Below are positions 45,185 through 54,200 of a DNA stretch of 64,000 bases, in pieces. The DNA comes from UBA1181 sp045226255 (GTDB lineage: Bacteria; Bacteroidota; Bacteroidia; Bacteroidales; Paludibacteraceae), in assembly GCA_045226255.1 (NCBI GenBank), contig JBGVCG010000016.1, forward strand, positions 372,001-436,000. The letters run 5' to 3'. The translations under genes and the position numbers were made by a program. The notes beneath the pieces are model-generated. The model was not told the DNA's origin, did not search any database, and saw only the letters and a program-made list of their open reading frames with translations. The first letter of the stretch is position 1. Each line of letters starts with the position of its first letter.

Positions 45185-45457
45185 TTTTATTTTTTTTATT
45201 GACGGAAACATTTTATGGAATCGCTCGATATTCTTTGAAGTTGCAGGGTAGTATTGCTTTACATCATTCCCATACCAATCAATTGGAATATAGTATGTAG
45301 GATTCCCTTCTCGTGGAACAATGAAATGATGAACATTAGCGCAATGACCTCTAGCTTGTTTATAATCTGCAACGGAAGGTATTCCTTTGCCATAACCAGG
45401 ATTATTTTCTGGATCACGATGTCCTGGATGTGTATGTACGTGGGCGGATATCTCCTC
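45185..45457 (-). pseudogene. JAMM/MPN-like metalloprotease toxin-tip fragment
   Basis: Minus-strand frame reading HVHTHPGHRDPENNPGYGKG, then IPSVADYKQAR, then HHFIVPREGNPTYYIP and NIERFHKMF. The HxHP...SxxD spacing is the zinc-binding signature of JAMM proteases, as in Rhs tips with DUF4329-like domains. The upstream catalytic Glu and most of the domain are missing, and the leader repeat joins just before it. It runs without a stop into the lipoprotein gene at 45184. Confidence 0.65.
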
Positions 45458-45563
45458 GCGTTTTTCCCATCATTTCCTTGGGGTTGGCACAGCTTCGCCG
45501 TTGTCAGTGACAGGGCATTGACAAACATCTCGGTATCAAAGTTAAAAATTTAATTGATAAAAC
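45454..45563 (-). repeat. Rhs-type leader repeat, copy 3
   Basis: The longest copy. It joins the two halves seen in copies 1 and 2: CCCATCATTTCCTTGGGG to TTGTCAGTGAC, and ATCTCGGTATCAAAG to AATTTAATTGA. A minus-strand -7-like TAACTTTG is at 45537-45544, followed by an ATG at 45526-45528 whose frame is short. I read it as the promoter and first codons of an Rhs-type gene. Confidence 0.75.
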
Positions 45564-45570
45564 ATGGGAA

Positions 45571-45606
45571 AATTTACCATTTATTATTTACGATTTGCCA
45601 TTTATA
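45571..45606. repeat. Degenerate ATTTACNATTTA tract
   Basis: Low-complexity units (ATTTACCATTTATTATTTACGA...) resembling those at 55283-55335 and 60451-60493. All lie between genes, just after a gene or terminator. Confidence 0.5.
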
Positions 45607-45621
45607 GGGAATCAGGGACAT

Positions 45622-45660
45622 AAAAAAGCCGCTAACGGGAAGAACCCATCAGCGGTTTTA
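45622..45660 (-). terminator. Terminator of panC-panD
   Basis: On the minus strand, ACCGCTGATGGG pairs with CCCGTTAGCGG(C) and is followed by TTTTTTA. The same hairpin, diverged, is kept at 38087. Confidence 0.85.
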
Positions 45661-45682
45661 TAAGTTCGTATGACAAAGCCAA

Positions 45683-46036
45683 TCAATCGACCAGCTTATT
45701 CGTCTCCGTGTCCGGGAAGACGACCGTAGGCTTGAACGTCTTAGCCTCCTCGAAGTCCATCGTGGCGAACGTCATGATGATGACGATGTCGCCCTTTTGC
45801 GCCAAGCGGGCCGCTGCGCCGTTCAGGCAAATCACGCCACTGCCGCGCTCCCCCTTGATGATATACGTCTCGAAGCGGGCGCCATTGTTGTTATTGACGA
45901 CGAAAACCTTCTCGTTAGGGATCATGTTAGCGGCCTCCATCAGATCCTCGTCGATCGTGATGCTACCGATGTAATCCAGATTAGCCTCCGTCACCTTCAC
46001 CCGGTGAATCTTAGATTTCAGAACCTCAACCAACAT
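45683..46036 (-). CDS. panD: Aspartate 1-decarboxylase PanD
   Basis: Makes beta-alanine from aspartate for pantothenate and CoA. The proenzyme cleaves itself at Gly24-Ser25 (YIGSITID) to form the pyruvoyl cofactor; the motif is intact here. ANMIPNEKVFVVNNNNGARFETY and GAAARLAQKGDIVIIM are the other conserved blocks. 117 residues, normal. Three bases downstream of panC, same strand: a beta-alanine to pantothenate operon. A wrecked copy lies 7.5 kb away at 38087. Confidence 0.97.
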   Translation of the reverse strand: MLVEVLKSKIHRVKVTEANLDYIGSITIDEDLMEAANMIPNEKVFVVNNNNGARFETYIIKGERGSGVICLNGAAARLAQKGDIVIIMTFATMDFEEAKTFKPTVVFPDTETNKLVD

Positions 46037-46039
46037 ATC

Positions 46040-46885
46040 TTACTTCTTGTATTGGATATTATCAATTAGTCTAACCTCACCACAGTAAACCGTGATGCAA
46101 CCCGTGATTTTATCAGCGTCCTTCCAAGACTTGACGCTCTGCATCGTCTCGGAATTGACGATATCATAATACTCCACATTCAGGATGCTATCCTTGTTGA
46201 TTTCGTCGATGACCCATTGTTTCACCTCCTCCAAGCTCTTGGTAGCCGCCATTTCGACGCTCTTGAACAAAGTTTGGGAGATACGCACGGCACGCTTCCT
46301 CTCATCCTTGGAGAGACGCATATTACGACTGCTGAGCGCCATGCCATCCTTTTCGCGGACGATTGGACAACCCACGATCTCGATAGGATATTTATAATCC
46401 TTCACCATCTTACGGATGATGGCCAACTGCTGGTAATCTTTCTCGCCGAAGTAAGCCTTACCCGGCTTCACGATATCGAAAAGGCGGCTAACCACCTGAC
46501 CCACACCGTTGAAGTGGCCTGGCCTGTGGACACCCTCCATCACCTTATCCAGCTGACCGAAGTCGAATACCCTCGTATCCGGCTTAGGGTAAATCTGTTT
46601 CACGGACGGAGCGAACAAAATCGTGCACTTAGCGCCCGCCAGCAAAGCGGCATCCGCCTCCAGCGTGCGCGGGTACTTCTCCAAATCGGTCTGATTATTG
46701 AACTGAGTCGGGTTCACGAACACGCTCACGACACACACATCATTCTCTTCGACACACCTTTTCACCAAAGAGAGGTGACCCGCATGCAGGGCACCCATCG
46801 TAGGGACGAGACCAATGCTCTTGGACTCCGCGCGTAATTTTTGCAGCGCATTTTCAAGTCCCTTTGTAGTCTTATATATCTTCAT
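46040..46885 (-). CDS. panC: Pantothenate synthetase PanC
   Basis: Joins pantoate and beta-alanine with ATP. The start at 46885 (MKIYKTTKGLENAL) is chosen over 46933 because homologues begin there. Motifs: LVPTMGALHAGHLSLV (with the HAGH nucleotide-binding block), FGEKDYQQL, and MALSSRNMRLS (the KMSKS-like loop). 281 residues, typical. Forms an operon with panD and is divergent from the 47023 gene. Confidence 0.96.
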   Translation of the reverse strand: MKIYKTTKGLENALQKLRAESKSIGLVPTMGALHAGHLSLVKRCVEENDVCVVSVFVNPTQFNNQTDLEKYPRTLEADAALLAGAKCTILFAPSVKQIYPKPDTRVFDFGQLDKVMEGVHRPGHFNGVGQVVSRLFDIVKPGKAYFGEKDYQQLAIIRKMVKDYKYPIEIVGCPIVREKDGMALSSRNMRLSKDERKRAVRISQTLFKSVEMAATKSLEEVKQWVIDEINKDSILNVEYYDIVNSETMQSVKSWKDADKITGCITVYCGEVRLIDNIQYKK

Positions 46886-46966
46886 GACCAAATAAAATTT
46901 TTCAATCCCAAATTGGACCACAAAGGAAAGCAATAAATCGAAGAAATGAAAAGAAAGAAATGAAAA

Positions 46967-46998
46967 TTTGGCTTTTAATCACAAAATTCCTACCTTTG
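46967..46998 (+). promoter_or_regulatory. Consensus Bacteroidales promoter of the 47023 gene
   Basis: TTTG (46967-46970), exactly 20 bases, then TACCTTTG (46991-46998), matching the -33/-7 consensus in full. The ATG is 25 bases further on. Confidence 0.8.
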
Positions 46999-47022
46999 CA
47001 TAACGAGAATTGAGAAAATAAG

Positions 47023-47835
47023 ATGGAGAGTGTGAAAGTTTTATACATCTCGCAAGAGATTACGCCGTATCTTCCGGAGACAGAAATCTCGGTGATCAGC
47101 AGGAAATTACCTCAGGCGATTCAGGAAAAGGGGAAGGAGATCCGTGCCTTCATGCCACGTTTCGGCAATGTGAACGAGCGCAGGAACCAGCTTCACGAAG
47201 TGATTCGCCTTTCGGGCATGAACATCATCATCGACGACACAGATCACCCGTTGATCATCAAGGTTGCATCCATCCAATCGGCCAGGATGCAGGTCTACTT
47301 CATAGACAACGACGATTTCTTCCAAAGGAAATACACGATTGCGGACGAGAACGGGGAGTTCGACGACAATGAGGACCGTTCCATATTCTTCGTCAGAGGA
47401 GTCTTGGAGACCGTGAAAAAGCTCCGTTGGACGCCAGACATCATCCACTGCCACGGCTGGATGACGGCGTTGACCCCGATCTACATCAAAAAAGCATTCA
47501 ACACTGATCCGTTCTTCAAAAACTCGAAAGTAGTCTACTCCGTCTATGCGGATGCATTCCAGAAACCGTTCTCGGACAGATTCGCCCAGAAATTGCAGCT
47601 GGACGGTATCAACGACGAAGACCTCAAGTCCATCCTGAACAAAAACGTCTCCTACACGGATTTGACGAAATTCGCGATCGACTACTCGGATGCGACCATT
47701 CTCGGCAGCGAGAACATCGACAAAGACGTTCTGAGCCATATCGAGCAATCAGGGAAGCCTCATCTGGCATTCCAGAACCCGGAAGCTTACGTGGACGCAT
47801 ACAACGAATTTTACGACAACATTTTGTCCAAGTGA
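47023..47835 (+). CDS. Glycogen/starch synthase-like protein, catalytic N-domain only
   Basis: 270 residues similar to the N-terminal Rossmann half of GT5 glycogen synthases (VLYISQEITPY, RNQLHEVIRLSG, DIIHCHGWMTALTPIYIKK). The usual ADP-glucose-binding KxGGL near the N-terminus is replaced (LPETEISVISRKLPQ), and the C-terminal GT-B half is absent. So it is unlikely to make glycogen alone. Such short forms next to panC are known in Bacteroidales, so it is not a recent truncation. 26 bases before the DUF4270 gene. Confidence 0.85.
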   Translation: MESVKVLYISQEITPYLPETEISVISRKLPQAIQEKGKEIRAFMPRFGNVNERRNQLHEVIRLSGMNIIIDDTDHPLIIKVASIQSARMQVYFIDNDDFFQRKYTIADENGEFDDNEDRSIFFVRGVLETVKKLRWTPDIIHCHGWMTALTPIYIKKAFNTDPFFKNSKVVYSVYADAFQKPFSDRFAQKLQLDGINDEDLKSILNKNVSYTDLTKFAIDYSDATILGSENIDKDVLSHIEQSGKPHLAFQNPEAYVDAYNEFYDNILSK

Positions 47836-47861
47836 TTCAATCATAATTTTCACGCGCATTA

Positions 47862-49334
47862 ATGAGACTATATAAGTTACCATTATATGCAATGTGCCTG
47901 GCAGGCATATTGATGAGCAGTTGCGAAGATGACAACGCAGTAGGATTATCCATCCAACCGGAAGAAGATTTGCTATCAGTTTACCATAACCACATCAACA
48001 TAAAGACTCAGAGCTCCATTTCGGACTCCGTGCTCAGCAAAGCTGACTATCTGCTGTTCGGAAGGTATTCCGACAATCTCTTCGGCGAGATCCAGGCGGA
48101 ATACATGACCCAGCTAGACGCACGCACAGGAGGAATCATGCTTCCAGACACCACCATCGTATCATACAGCTCAGCCACGACTGGTATCTTGAACACAATC
48201 CTGGAAGACTTGGACAGCAAATTCGGCAAAATCAAGAAGGTCTCCAATGCAAGGAACTTCACGATAGATTCCACAATATACCTTATGCAGTACTCCTCAG
48301 GATTTTGGGGAGACTCGACAGCATTGCAGTCTGTTCAAGTATACGAACTGAACAAGGGAATGGATCAGGCCAAATACTACACCAACGTATCCATCCAAGA
48401 TTATTGCGACGAATCACTGCTGTTGGGTGAGGCGAACTATCAGATACAAAACACGAGGGAGATCAGGGTGCCTCTTTCCAGCGAATTCGGAAAGCGTATC
48501 TCCTCCTATTACAGGGACGGAAAAATATCCTCACAGAAAGACTTCAACGAATACTTCAAAGGAGTATACGTGAAACACGCCTTCAACGAAGGAACAGTCC
48601 TCAAAGTGGACGTTTCAGGCATACTGATCTACTATCACTACGATGCGGACATCAAAACCACCATCAATGGGAAGGACACCACCATCACCTCCGAGAAGAT
48701 TCTTAAGGAATATGGCACGAATCCTTTGGTTACCTCCTATTTCCTCTCTGGCAACAAATCCGTAAAAAGGGCCAACGCAGTCCAACACGAGAACTGGGAG
48801 AACACAGTCAAGGAGATACAGATGAAAGACTCAATCCAAACCTTCATCTACACACCAGTCGGCATGTACACAGAGGTGGAGGTGCCGATCGAGGCCATCA
48901 TGGATTCGGTAAAGAAAAACGTGTCAGACACCAACAAGGTGATGTTCAACTCCATAAGATTAGTGTTCCACCGCATGGAAATCGAGAACAAATACCTCTA
49001 CAGCGGGCAACTGTTACTCATAGAGAAGGACAGCATGGAGAATTTCTTCTACAACAACAGGACACCTGACGGACTGACCTCGTTCGTCTGCGCAATAGAC
49101 AGCAAAAAGAACATCTACTCGTTCAACATCACGAGGCCGACCCAAAACAAGATAAGCCAAAGCGGGAAAACCTATTCCAAGAAGATGGCATTGGTTCCTG
49201 TCGAGAGGACATTAGCTGGAGACAACTATAGTTACAAGCAACAACTTTGGATGACGAGCACCGCCCTGTACGGCAGTGCGGCACCAGACACATTGAGACC
49301 ATGTGTGGACATCATCTACACCAAAAGAAACTAA
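47862..49334 (+). CDS. DUF4270 family lipoprotein
   Basis: 490 residues, lipobox LMSSC (MCLAGILMSSCEDD). Residues after the anchor match the layout of DUF4270 proteins: VGLSIQPEEDLLSVYHN, LLFGRYSDNLFGEIQAEYMTQL, then long beta-sandwich stretches. Function unknown; restricted to Bacteroidota. Gene order with the short starch synthase-like protein is conserved in the group. Confidence 0.85.
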   Translation: MRLYKLPLYAMCLAGILMSSCEDDNAVGLSIQPEEDLLSVYHNHINIKTQSSISDSVLSKADYLLFGRYSDNLFGEIQAEYMTQLDARTGGIMLPDTTIVSYSSATTGILNTILEDLDSKFGKIKKVSNARNFTIDSTIYLMQYSSGFWGDSTALQSVQVYELNKGMDQAKYYTNVSIQDYCDESLLLGEANYQIQNTREIRVPLSSEFGKRISSYYRDGKISSQKDFNEYFKGVYVKHAFNEGTVLKVDVSGILIYYHYDADIKTTINGKDTTITSEKILKEYGTNPLVTSYFLSGNKSVKRANAVQHENWENTVKEIQMKDSIQTFIYTPVGMYTEVEVPIEAIMDSVKKNVSDTNKVMFNSIRLVFHRMEIENKYLYSGQLLLIEKDSMENFFYNNRTPDGLTSFVCAIDSKKNIYSFNITRPTQNKISQSGKTYSKKMALVPVERTLAGDNYSYKQQLWMTSTALYGSAAPDTLRPCVDIIYTKRN

Positions 49335-49340
49335 GAGACG

Positions 49341-49823
49341 ATGAAAGAACCGCAAAAACCACAGTTGGATGAGATCGACATACAGATCCTGAAGACGCTG
49401 CAGAACAACTGCAAGTTGACCACGAAGGAATTGGCTTCAATCGTCCACCTCTCCTCCACGCCTGTCTTCGAGCGTGTCAAAAGGATGGAGAAAGAGGGCA
49501 TCATCCGCCAATACTCCGCCATTCTGAACAACGAGTTGCTGGACAATGGTTTCTGCGTTTTCTGTAACATACGCCTCAAAAAACACAGCAAGGAGTATAT
49601 CCTTCACTTCATCGACTCCATCATGAAGATCGACGAGATCGTGGAGTGCTACAACATTTCGGGAGACTATGATTTCATGCTAAAGATATTGGTGAGCAGC
49701 ATGACCCACTACCAAGAATTCGTGCAAAACAAATTAGGTGTCATAGAGAGTATCGGAAGTTTGCATAGCCTCTTCGTGCTGAAGGAGATGAAGCACACAC
49801 ACGGCATTAAACTGCCTGATTAA
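49341..49823 (+). CDS. Lrp/AsnC family transcription regulator
   Basis: N-terminal winged helix-turn-helix (DIQILKTLQNNCKLTTKELA, LSSTPVFERVKRMEKEGII) followed by the RAM ligand-binding domain (VECYNISGDYDFMLKILVSSM). 160 residues, usual length. Family members sense amino acids and form octamers on DNA. It follows the DUF4270 gene by six bases. Target unknown. Confidence 0.92.
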   Translation: MKEPQKPQLDEIDIQILKTLQNNCKLTTKELASIVHLSSTPVFERVKRMEKEGIIRQYSAILNNELLDNGFCVFCNIRLKKHSKEYILHFIDSIMKIDEIVECYNISGDYDFMLKILVSSMTHYQEFVQNKLGVIESIGSLHSLFVLKEMKHTHGIKLPD

Positions 49824-50591
49824 CTACCGTACATGGCCGTGCTCCCAACGGACGCTATACCTGCCAGACTTCGCATCAATCACATAAGTCACGTTGCACA
49901 GGTCTGAAACGCTCCCCTCTCCCGCTTTCGCGTCATTGTGTAAATATTTATTTGCGAACTGCTTCGGTAGACGGTTAATTTCAGGCAAAAGAACCACCCA
50001 TGTAGGATGGTCCTGCAGATCGGAAGGCGGGAAGAAATCAACGATGACATGATTGAATACGTTGTACGTGAAGTTACCGCTCACCCCAATAGAATCGACG
50101 TCTCCAACCGCAGACTCGCCCGTCGCCCGATTGTACCATCCTTCCCTCTCCAGAAATGCGATCAGCATGGAGGGATCCACCTTGCACCCCTTATATTCAT
50201 TGTTCCAATCGACATTAAACGACAAGGCACCCTTTTCGTCATACGTGCTCATGGAACCGACTGGCACATCAAAGACTGCGCAATACGACATGAAAAGCGA
50301 GCCGTCCTGCTTGTAAATATTCTCACGGAGGAGAAAATCCTTTGCGGGCAGGTAATTCATTTCATATAACGAGTAGCGGAATTGCTTGGTGCCATCCTCC
50401 AGCATACGGTTCTCCTCGTTCTGATTAACCAGCAGGGAAGAGTCCACCATGCAAGCGCGGGCGACTAGGCTATCATAATTGACACGTTCCGTCAACGCTT
50501 CGCCACGCCCACCCCTATCGTCCCGATGGTCAACGCAAGAGACCACCAGGAACAACACGATCATATATTTCACAACCCTAAAATGCACCAT
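49824..50591 (-). CDS. Lipoprotein of unknown function
   Basis: The start at 50591 gives MVHFRVVKYMIVLFLVVSC (lipobox VVSC); the ATG at 50633 would add 14 polar residues. About 250 residues with no domain I know; the middle (FLREGWYNRATGES-like, VDFFPPSDLQDHPTWVVLLP) and end (YVIDAKSGRYSVRWEHG) are beta-rich. It ends directly against the convergent Lrp gene. Confidence 0.68.
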   Translation of the reverse strand: MVHFRVVKYMIVLFLVVSCVDHRDDRGGRGEALTERVNYDSLVARACMVDSSLLVNQNEENRMLEDGTKQFRYSLYEMNYLPAKDFLLRENIYKQDGSLFMSYCAVFDVPVGSMSTYDEKGALSFNVDWNNEYKGCKVDPSMLIAFLEREGWYNRATGESAVGDVDSIGVSGNFTYNVFNHVIVDFFPPSDLQDHPTWVVLLPEINRLPKQFANKYLHNDAKAGEGSVSDLCNVTYVIDAKSGRYSVRWEHGHVR

Positions 50592-50616
50592 AGCAAATAA
50601 ACAAAGAGTGGAACAC

Positions 50617-50820
50617 TTATAATGCGCACCCATCCCGTCGAAGCATTCGAGAGACTATTACAAAAATAATATGTTTTATCGATTCGCCAATGAGCAGTGC
50701 GATAAAAAGCCCTAAGATGTCCCAATGAGCGCTGTTTTTTATACATAAGAAATTAATCCACAGCAAGATACACAGGAGAGAATATATAACAAAAATGGGA
50801 GGCTGCAACCAATCTCCCAT
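50617..50820 (-). CDS. Possible small membrane protein
   Basis: 67 residues with two hydrophobic segments (FVIYSLLCILLWINFLCI and ILGLFIALLIG) and a basic end. It ends 26 bases before the lipoprotein start and begins just after tRNA-Met. No family known. Low certainty that it is translated. Confidence 0.4.
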   Translation of the reverse strand: MGDWLQPPIFVIYSLLCILLWINFLCIKNSAHWDILGLFIALLIGESIKHIIFVIVSRMLRRDGCAL

Positions 50821-50824
50821 TCAG

Positions 50825-50898
50825 TAGCGGGGACGAGAATTGAACTCGTGACCTCCGGGTTATGAATCCGACGCTCTAACCAACTGAGCTACCCCGCC
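50825..50898 (-). tRNA. tRNA-Met (anticodon CAT)
   Basis: On the minus strand the cloverleaf runs from GGCGGGGTAGCTCAG through a D arm (GCTCAGTTGGTTAGAGC), the anticodon loop TTCATAA with CAT, and a T arm (CGAGTTCAATTCTCG), to CCCCGCTA. The acceptor pairs GGCGGGG with CCCCGCT (one G-T). 74 bases, CCA not encoded. The G-T at its acceptor end and normal 5' pairing mark it as elongator rather than initiator. One A-C mismatch sits in the anticodon stem near the loop. Confidence 0.93.
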
Positions 50899-51169
50899 AT
50901 CGTTTTTCAAATGCAGTGCAAAGGTACTGCTTTTTTCATATTTTCCAAACAAAACATGGAGAAAAAACTGAACAAAATAACAGGGTATTCAAAGAGGAGA
51001 GATATGTGGTTAGGAAAGAGGAATTTAGACATTAGACTTTAGTCTTTAGATTTTAGATTTTGGGGAATATTATTCGGGAATTTGAAGGTTTTGGATTGCC
51101 ATATCATCTAAAAATATTCATTAATCATAAAAAGCGCATTATTCACCTAAAAAATCACAAGAAATTAGG

Positions 51170-51201
51170 TTTGTTCAATACACATAAAATTCGTATTTTT
51201 G
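51170..51201 (+). promoter_or_regulatory. Consensus Bacteroidales promoter of the hybrid sensor gene
   Basis: TTTG (51170-51173), 20 bases, TATTTTTG (51194-51201). The expected start of transcription near 51208 rules out the upstream in-frame ATGs at 51060 and 51207 and supports the ATG at 51240. Confidence 0.8.
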
Positions 51202-51239
51202 CAATGTTTCCTGAAGTGACAAACATTAAATATGGAATA

Positions 51240-54200
51240 ATGCAAAGAGGCCTTACTCGATACATAATCATATGCGTTTGCGTATGTATAAGTTTGATTA
51301 CCCCTTCCATCATAAAAGGGGAGACGATGCGTTTTTCCGCTTTGAAGACCCAATCAAACACGCCATACAGCAACATCAACGATTTATATTCAGACAGTTA
51401 CGGCATCATTTGGCTGGCCACGGAGAACGGTCTGCTGCAATACAACGGATACGAATACATCAAGTGCGAACAGGACACTTCGGCGGAAGTACACTACAAC
51501 GACTTCCGCAAGCTTTTCGAGGATTCACGGAAGAGGCTATGGGTCTGCACAGACAAAGGTTTGGCCATCTACGACAGGCGAAACAAGCGATACAAGCACA
51601 TCGACTTGCAAGTATGCAACACTTACGTGAGAGGCATAGAGGAGGATAAAGAGGGGCATCTATGGGTACTGAGCCAATACGGAATCTTCGAACTGGACCC
51701 TAACGCAAAGGTCCTGCAACGCTACGAACTGCCGGATGTCTTCACCTGCCTCGTCCTCAAACAGGAAAAACTATGGATGGGCTCCTTCCAAAAGGGCCTG
51801 TACACCTTCGACATACACACGAAGGAGCTCAAGCACATCAGCATCCCCTATCCTAGTAGCCAACATGACCCACGCATACACACACTGACGTACGCCTCCG
51901 ACGGACAAATATACATCGGAACACGCAACGAGGGTCTCATCATCTACGACCCTATCAACAAAACGGCACGTATCTACACAAAAGAAAACACGCCAGACCT
52001 CTTCATGAGCAACTTCGTGGCGAAGACGTACGAGGACTCTCGGAAAAGGATCTGGATCGGTTTCGTGAACGGCAACCTGCTGGTCTACGACACACAGACG
52101 AAGGGCTTTTCGAACAGTCAAGTCATCCTCCCCTCCACCGTCGATAAAGTAACCATCAACAGCATCACGGAGGATAACCGGCAAAACATCTGGATCGGCA
52201 CGCACCACTACTGGCTATTCTTCTCCAACAACACAGCCAACAGCTTCAATTACTACAAACACAGCAGCGAAGACCACAACAGCATCACGAACAACGCCGT
52301 GACCAGCTTCTGCGAGAACAACGGCACGATGATGATCGGAACAGACGGTGGCGGACTGAACACCCAAACGATACACACCAAACAATTCACCAGCCAAAGG
52401 GAGTTCGGTAACATCATCCTCGACGTGAAGAAAGGCAAAGAAAACGAATTCTGGTACGCCACCTGGGGCAATAGCAACATCGGTATCACCAAATACAACA
52501 TTCAAACGGGGCAGAAGAAAGTATACTCCAAAGGGGAAGGAAACAATACGTTGCCAACCAACAACATACACCACATCCTAATCGAAGGCGACTCTGTATG
52601 GATCACGACGGACGGTGCGGGCGTATGCCTCATCAACGACGCAACGGGAGAGGTGACCAGCAAACTCAACAGTCACTCCAGCATCTTCTCGGAAGAGAAT
52701 CCTCAATGGGCCAACTACATCATGCGGGACAAACAAGGAAGGCTGTGGGTCTGCACCAGCGACGGCGTCGTATGCCACCAAAACGGACAAAGGCACATAT
52801 TCACCCTGAACGAGCAAAACGACGCATTGGCGCAGAACGAGTCGAAGATGTGCATCTGCGACAGTAAAAACAGGATCTGGCTCATCACGACAACAGGTGG
52901 CCTCAACCTCTTCGATGAAGAGAAACAAGCCTTCTCCTCCCAATTCGAGGAGTACCACCTGCCTAAGACACTGAACGCCATCACGGAAGACAACCACGGC
53001 AACCTCTGGATTACCGCCACGAACGAGATCATCCTATTCAACCCAGACTCGAACACTGTCAGGCACTTTGACATGTCGGGCGACTTGGGAGGATACTCCT
53101 TCGCCGCCTGCGCCATCTACAAAGCACAAGACGGGGAAATATACGTCGGCAGCAACAACGGCTTCTTCTCCTTCGATCCGCAAGAGATCATCAGCAAGGG
53201 GCAATACAAGCCGGTCGTTTACCTGAAAGACCTCTACGTGAACGGCCAAAAGGTGGAGAACCAGCAAGGCACGACGCTCAACGAATCCCTGGCCTTCGCA
53301 GACACCATCCGGCTGAACCATGACCAAAACCACTTCGGCATCGAGTACTTCGGTATAGACTACGGTCAGGCGGAGAACCTCACCTACTACTACACCATGG
53401 AGGGCCATAACAAGCAATGGACCTTCGTCGGAAAGGAACGAAGAGCCTTCTTCACCAACTTCGACGCCGGCACCTACACCTTCCTCGTGAAAGCCTGCGA
53501 GCAGAACGGAGACAGGTGCTCCACCTCCAAACCTCTCACCATCATCATCGCCCCAGCATGGTGGCAGACATGGTGGTTCAGGGCACTCTGCCTACTAGCC
53601 ATCTTCCTCGGCTTCCACCTCGTCCTGAAACTGAGGGAAAAAAGACTAAAGCAGAAGCAGGAGGTGCTGGAAAAAATCGTGGCTCAACGCACGGACGAGC
53701 TCCGCACCAAGAACAAGGAGATCGAGCAACAGAACAAAAAACTGGACGAGACGCTGAACCTCAAGGACCGCATCATGTCCATCATCGCGCATGACCTGCG
53801 TAACCCTATCACCGCCATCGTCGGCAACCTCTCCCTGCTCACCAACCCGAGCCGGCAGTACAACGAAGAGGAGCGGGACAAGAAGGTGCAACAGACATTC
53901 AAGTCGGCCAAGAACCTACAAGACCAAATGGAGAACCTTCTGGAATGGGCCAGGATACAAAACAACACCATACTCTTCTCGCCATCAGACTATTATCTGG
54001 ACGCACTCTCCAAGGAGAGCGTGACGCTGCTGCAGAACCTGCTCTCCGAGAAAGGGATTGAGGTGACCATACGAAACAACACGAACAATTCGGCGCACAT
54101 AGACCAGCGAATGGTATCTTCCATCATACGCAACCTGCTCAGCAACGCTATCAAGTTCACCCCGCAGGGAGGGAAGATCAACATACGCATCAGCGAGGAG

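Noticed and set aside
45259..45528. 89-codon minus-strand frame beginning in leader repeat 3
   Set aside because: It is out of frame with the JAMM-like residues, which carry recognisable zinc ligands; the repeat's ATG probably belonged to a lost longer gene.
28391..45563. The leader repeats as insertion-sequence ends or CRISPR repeats
   Set aside because: No transposase, no matched terminal inverted repeats and no regular spacing; they always precede toxin fragments on one strand.
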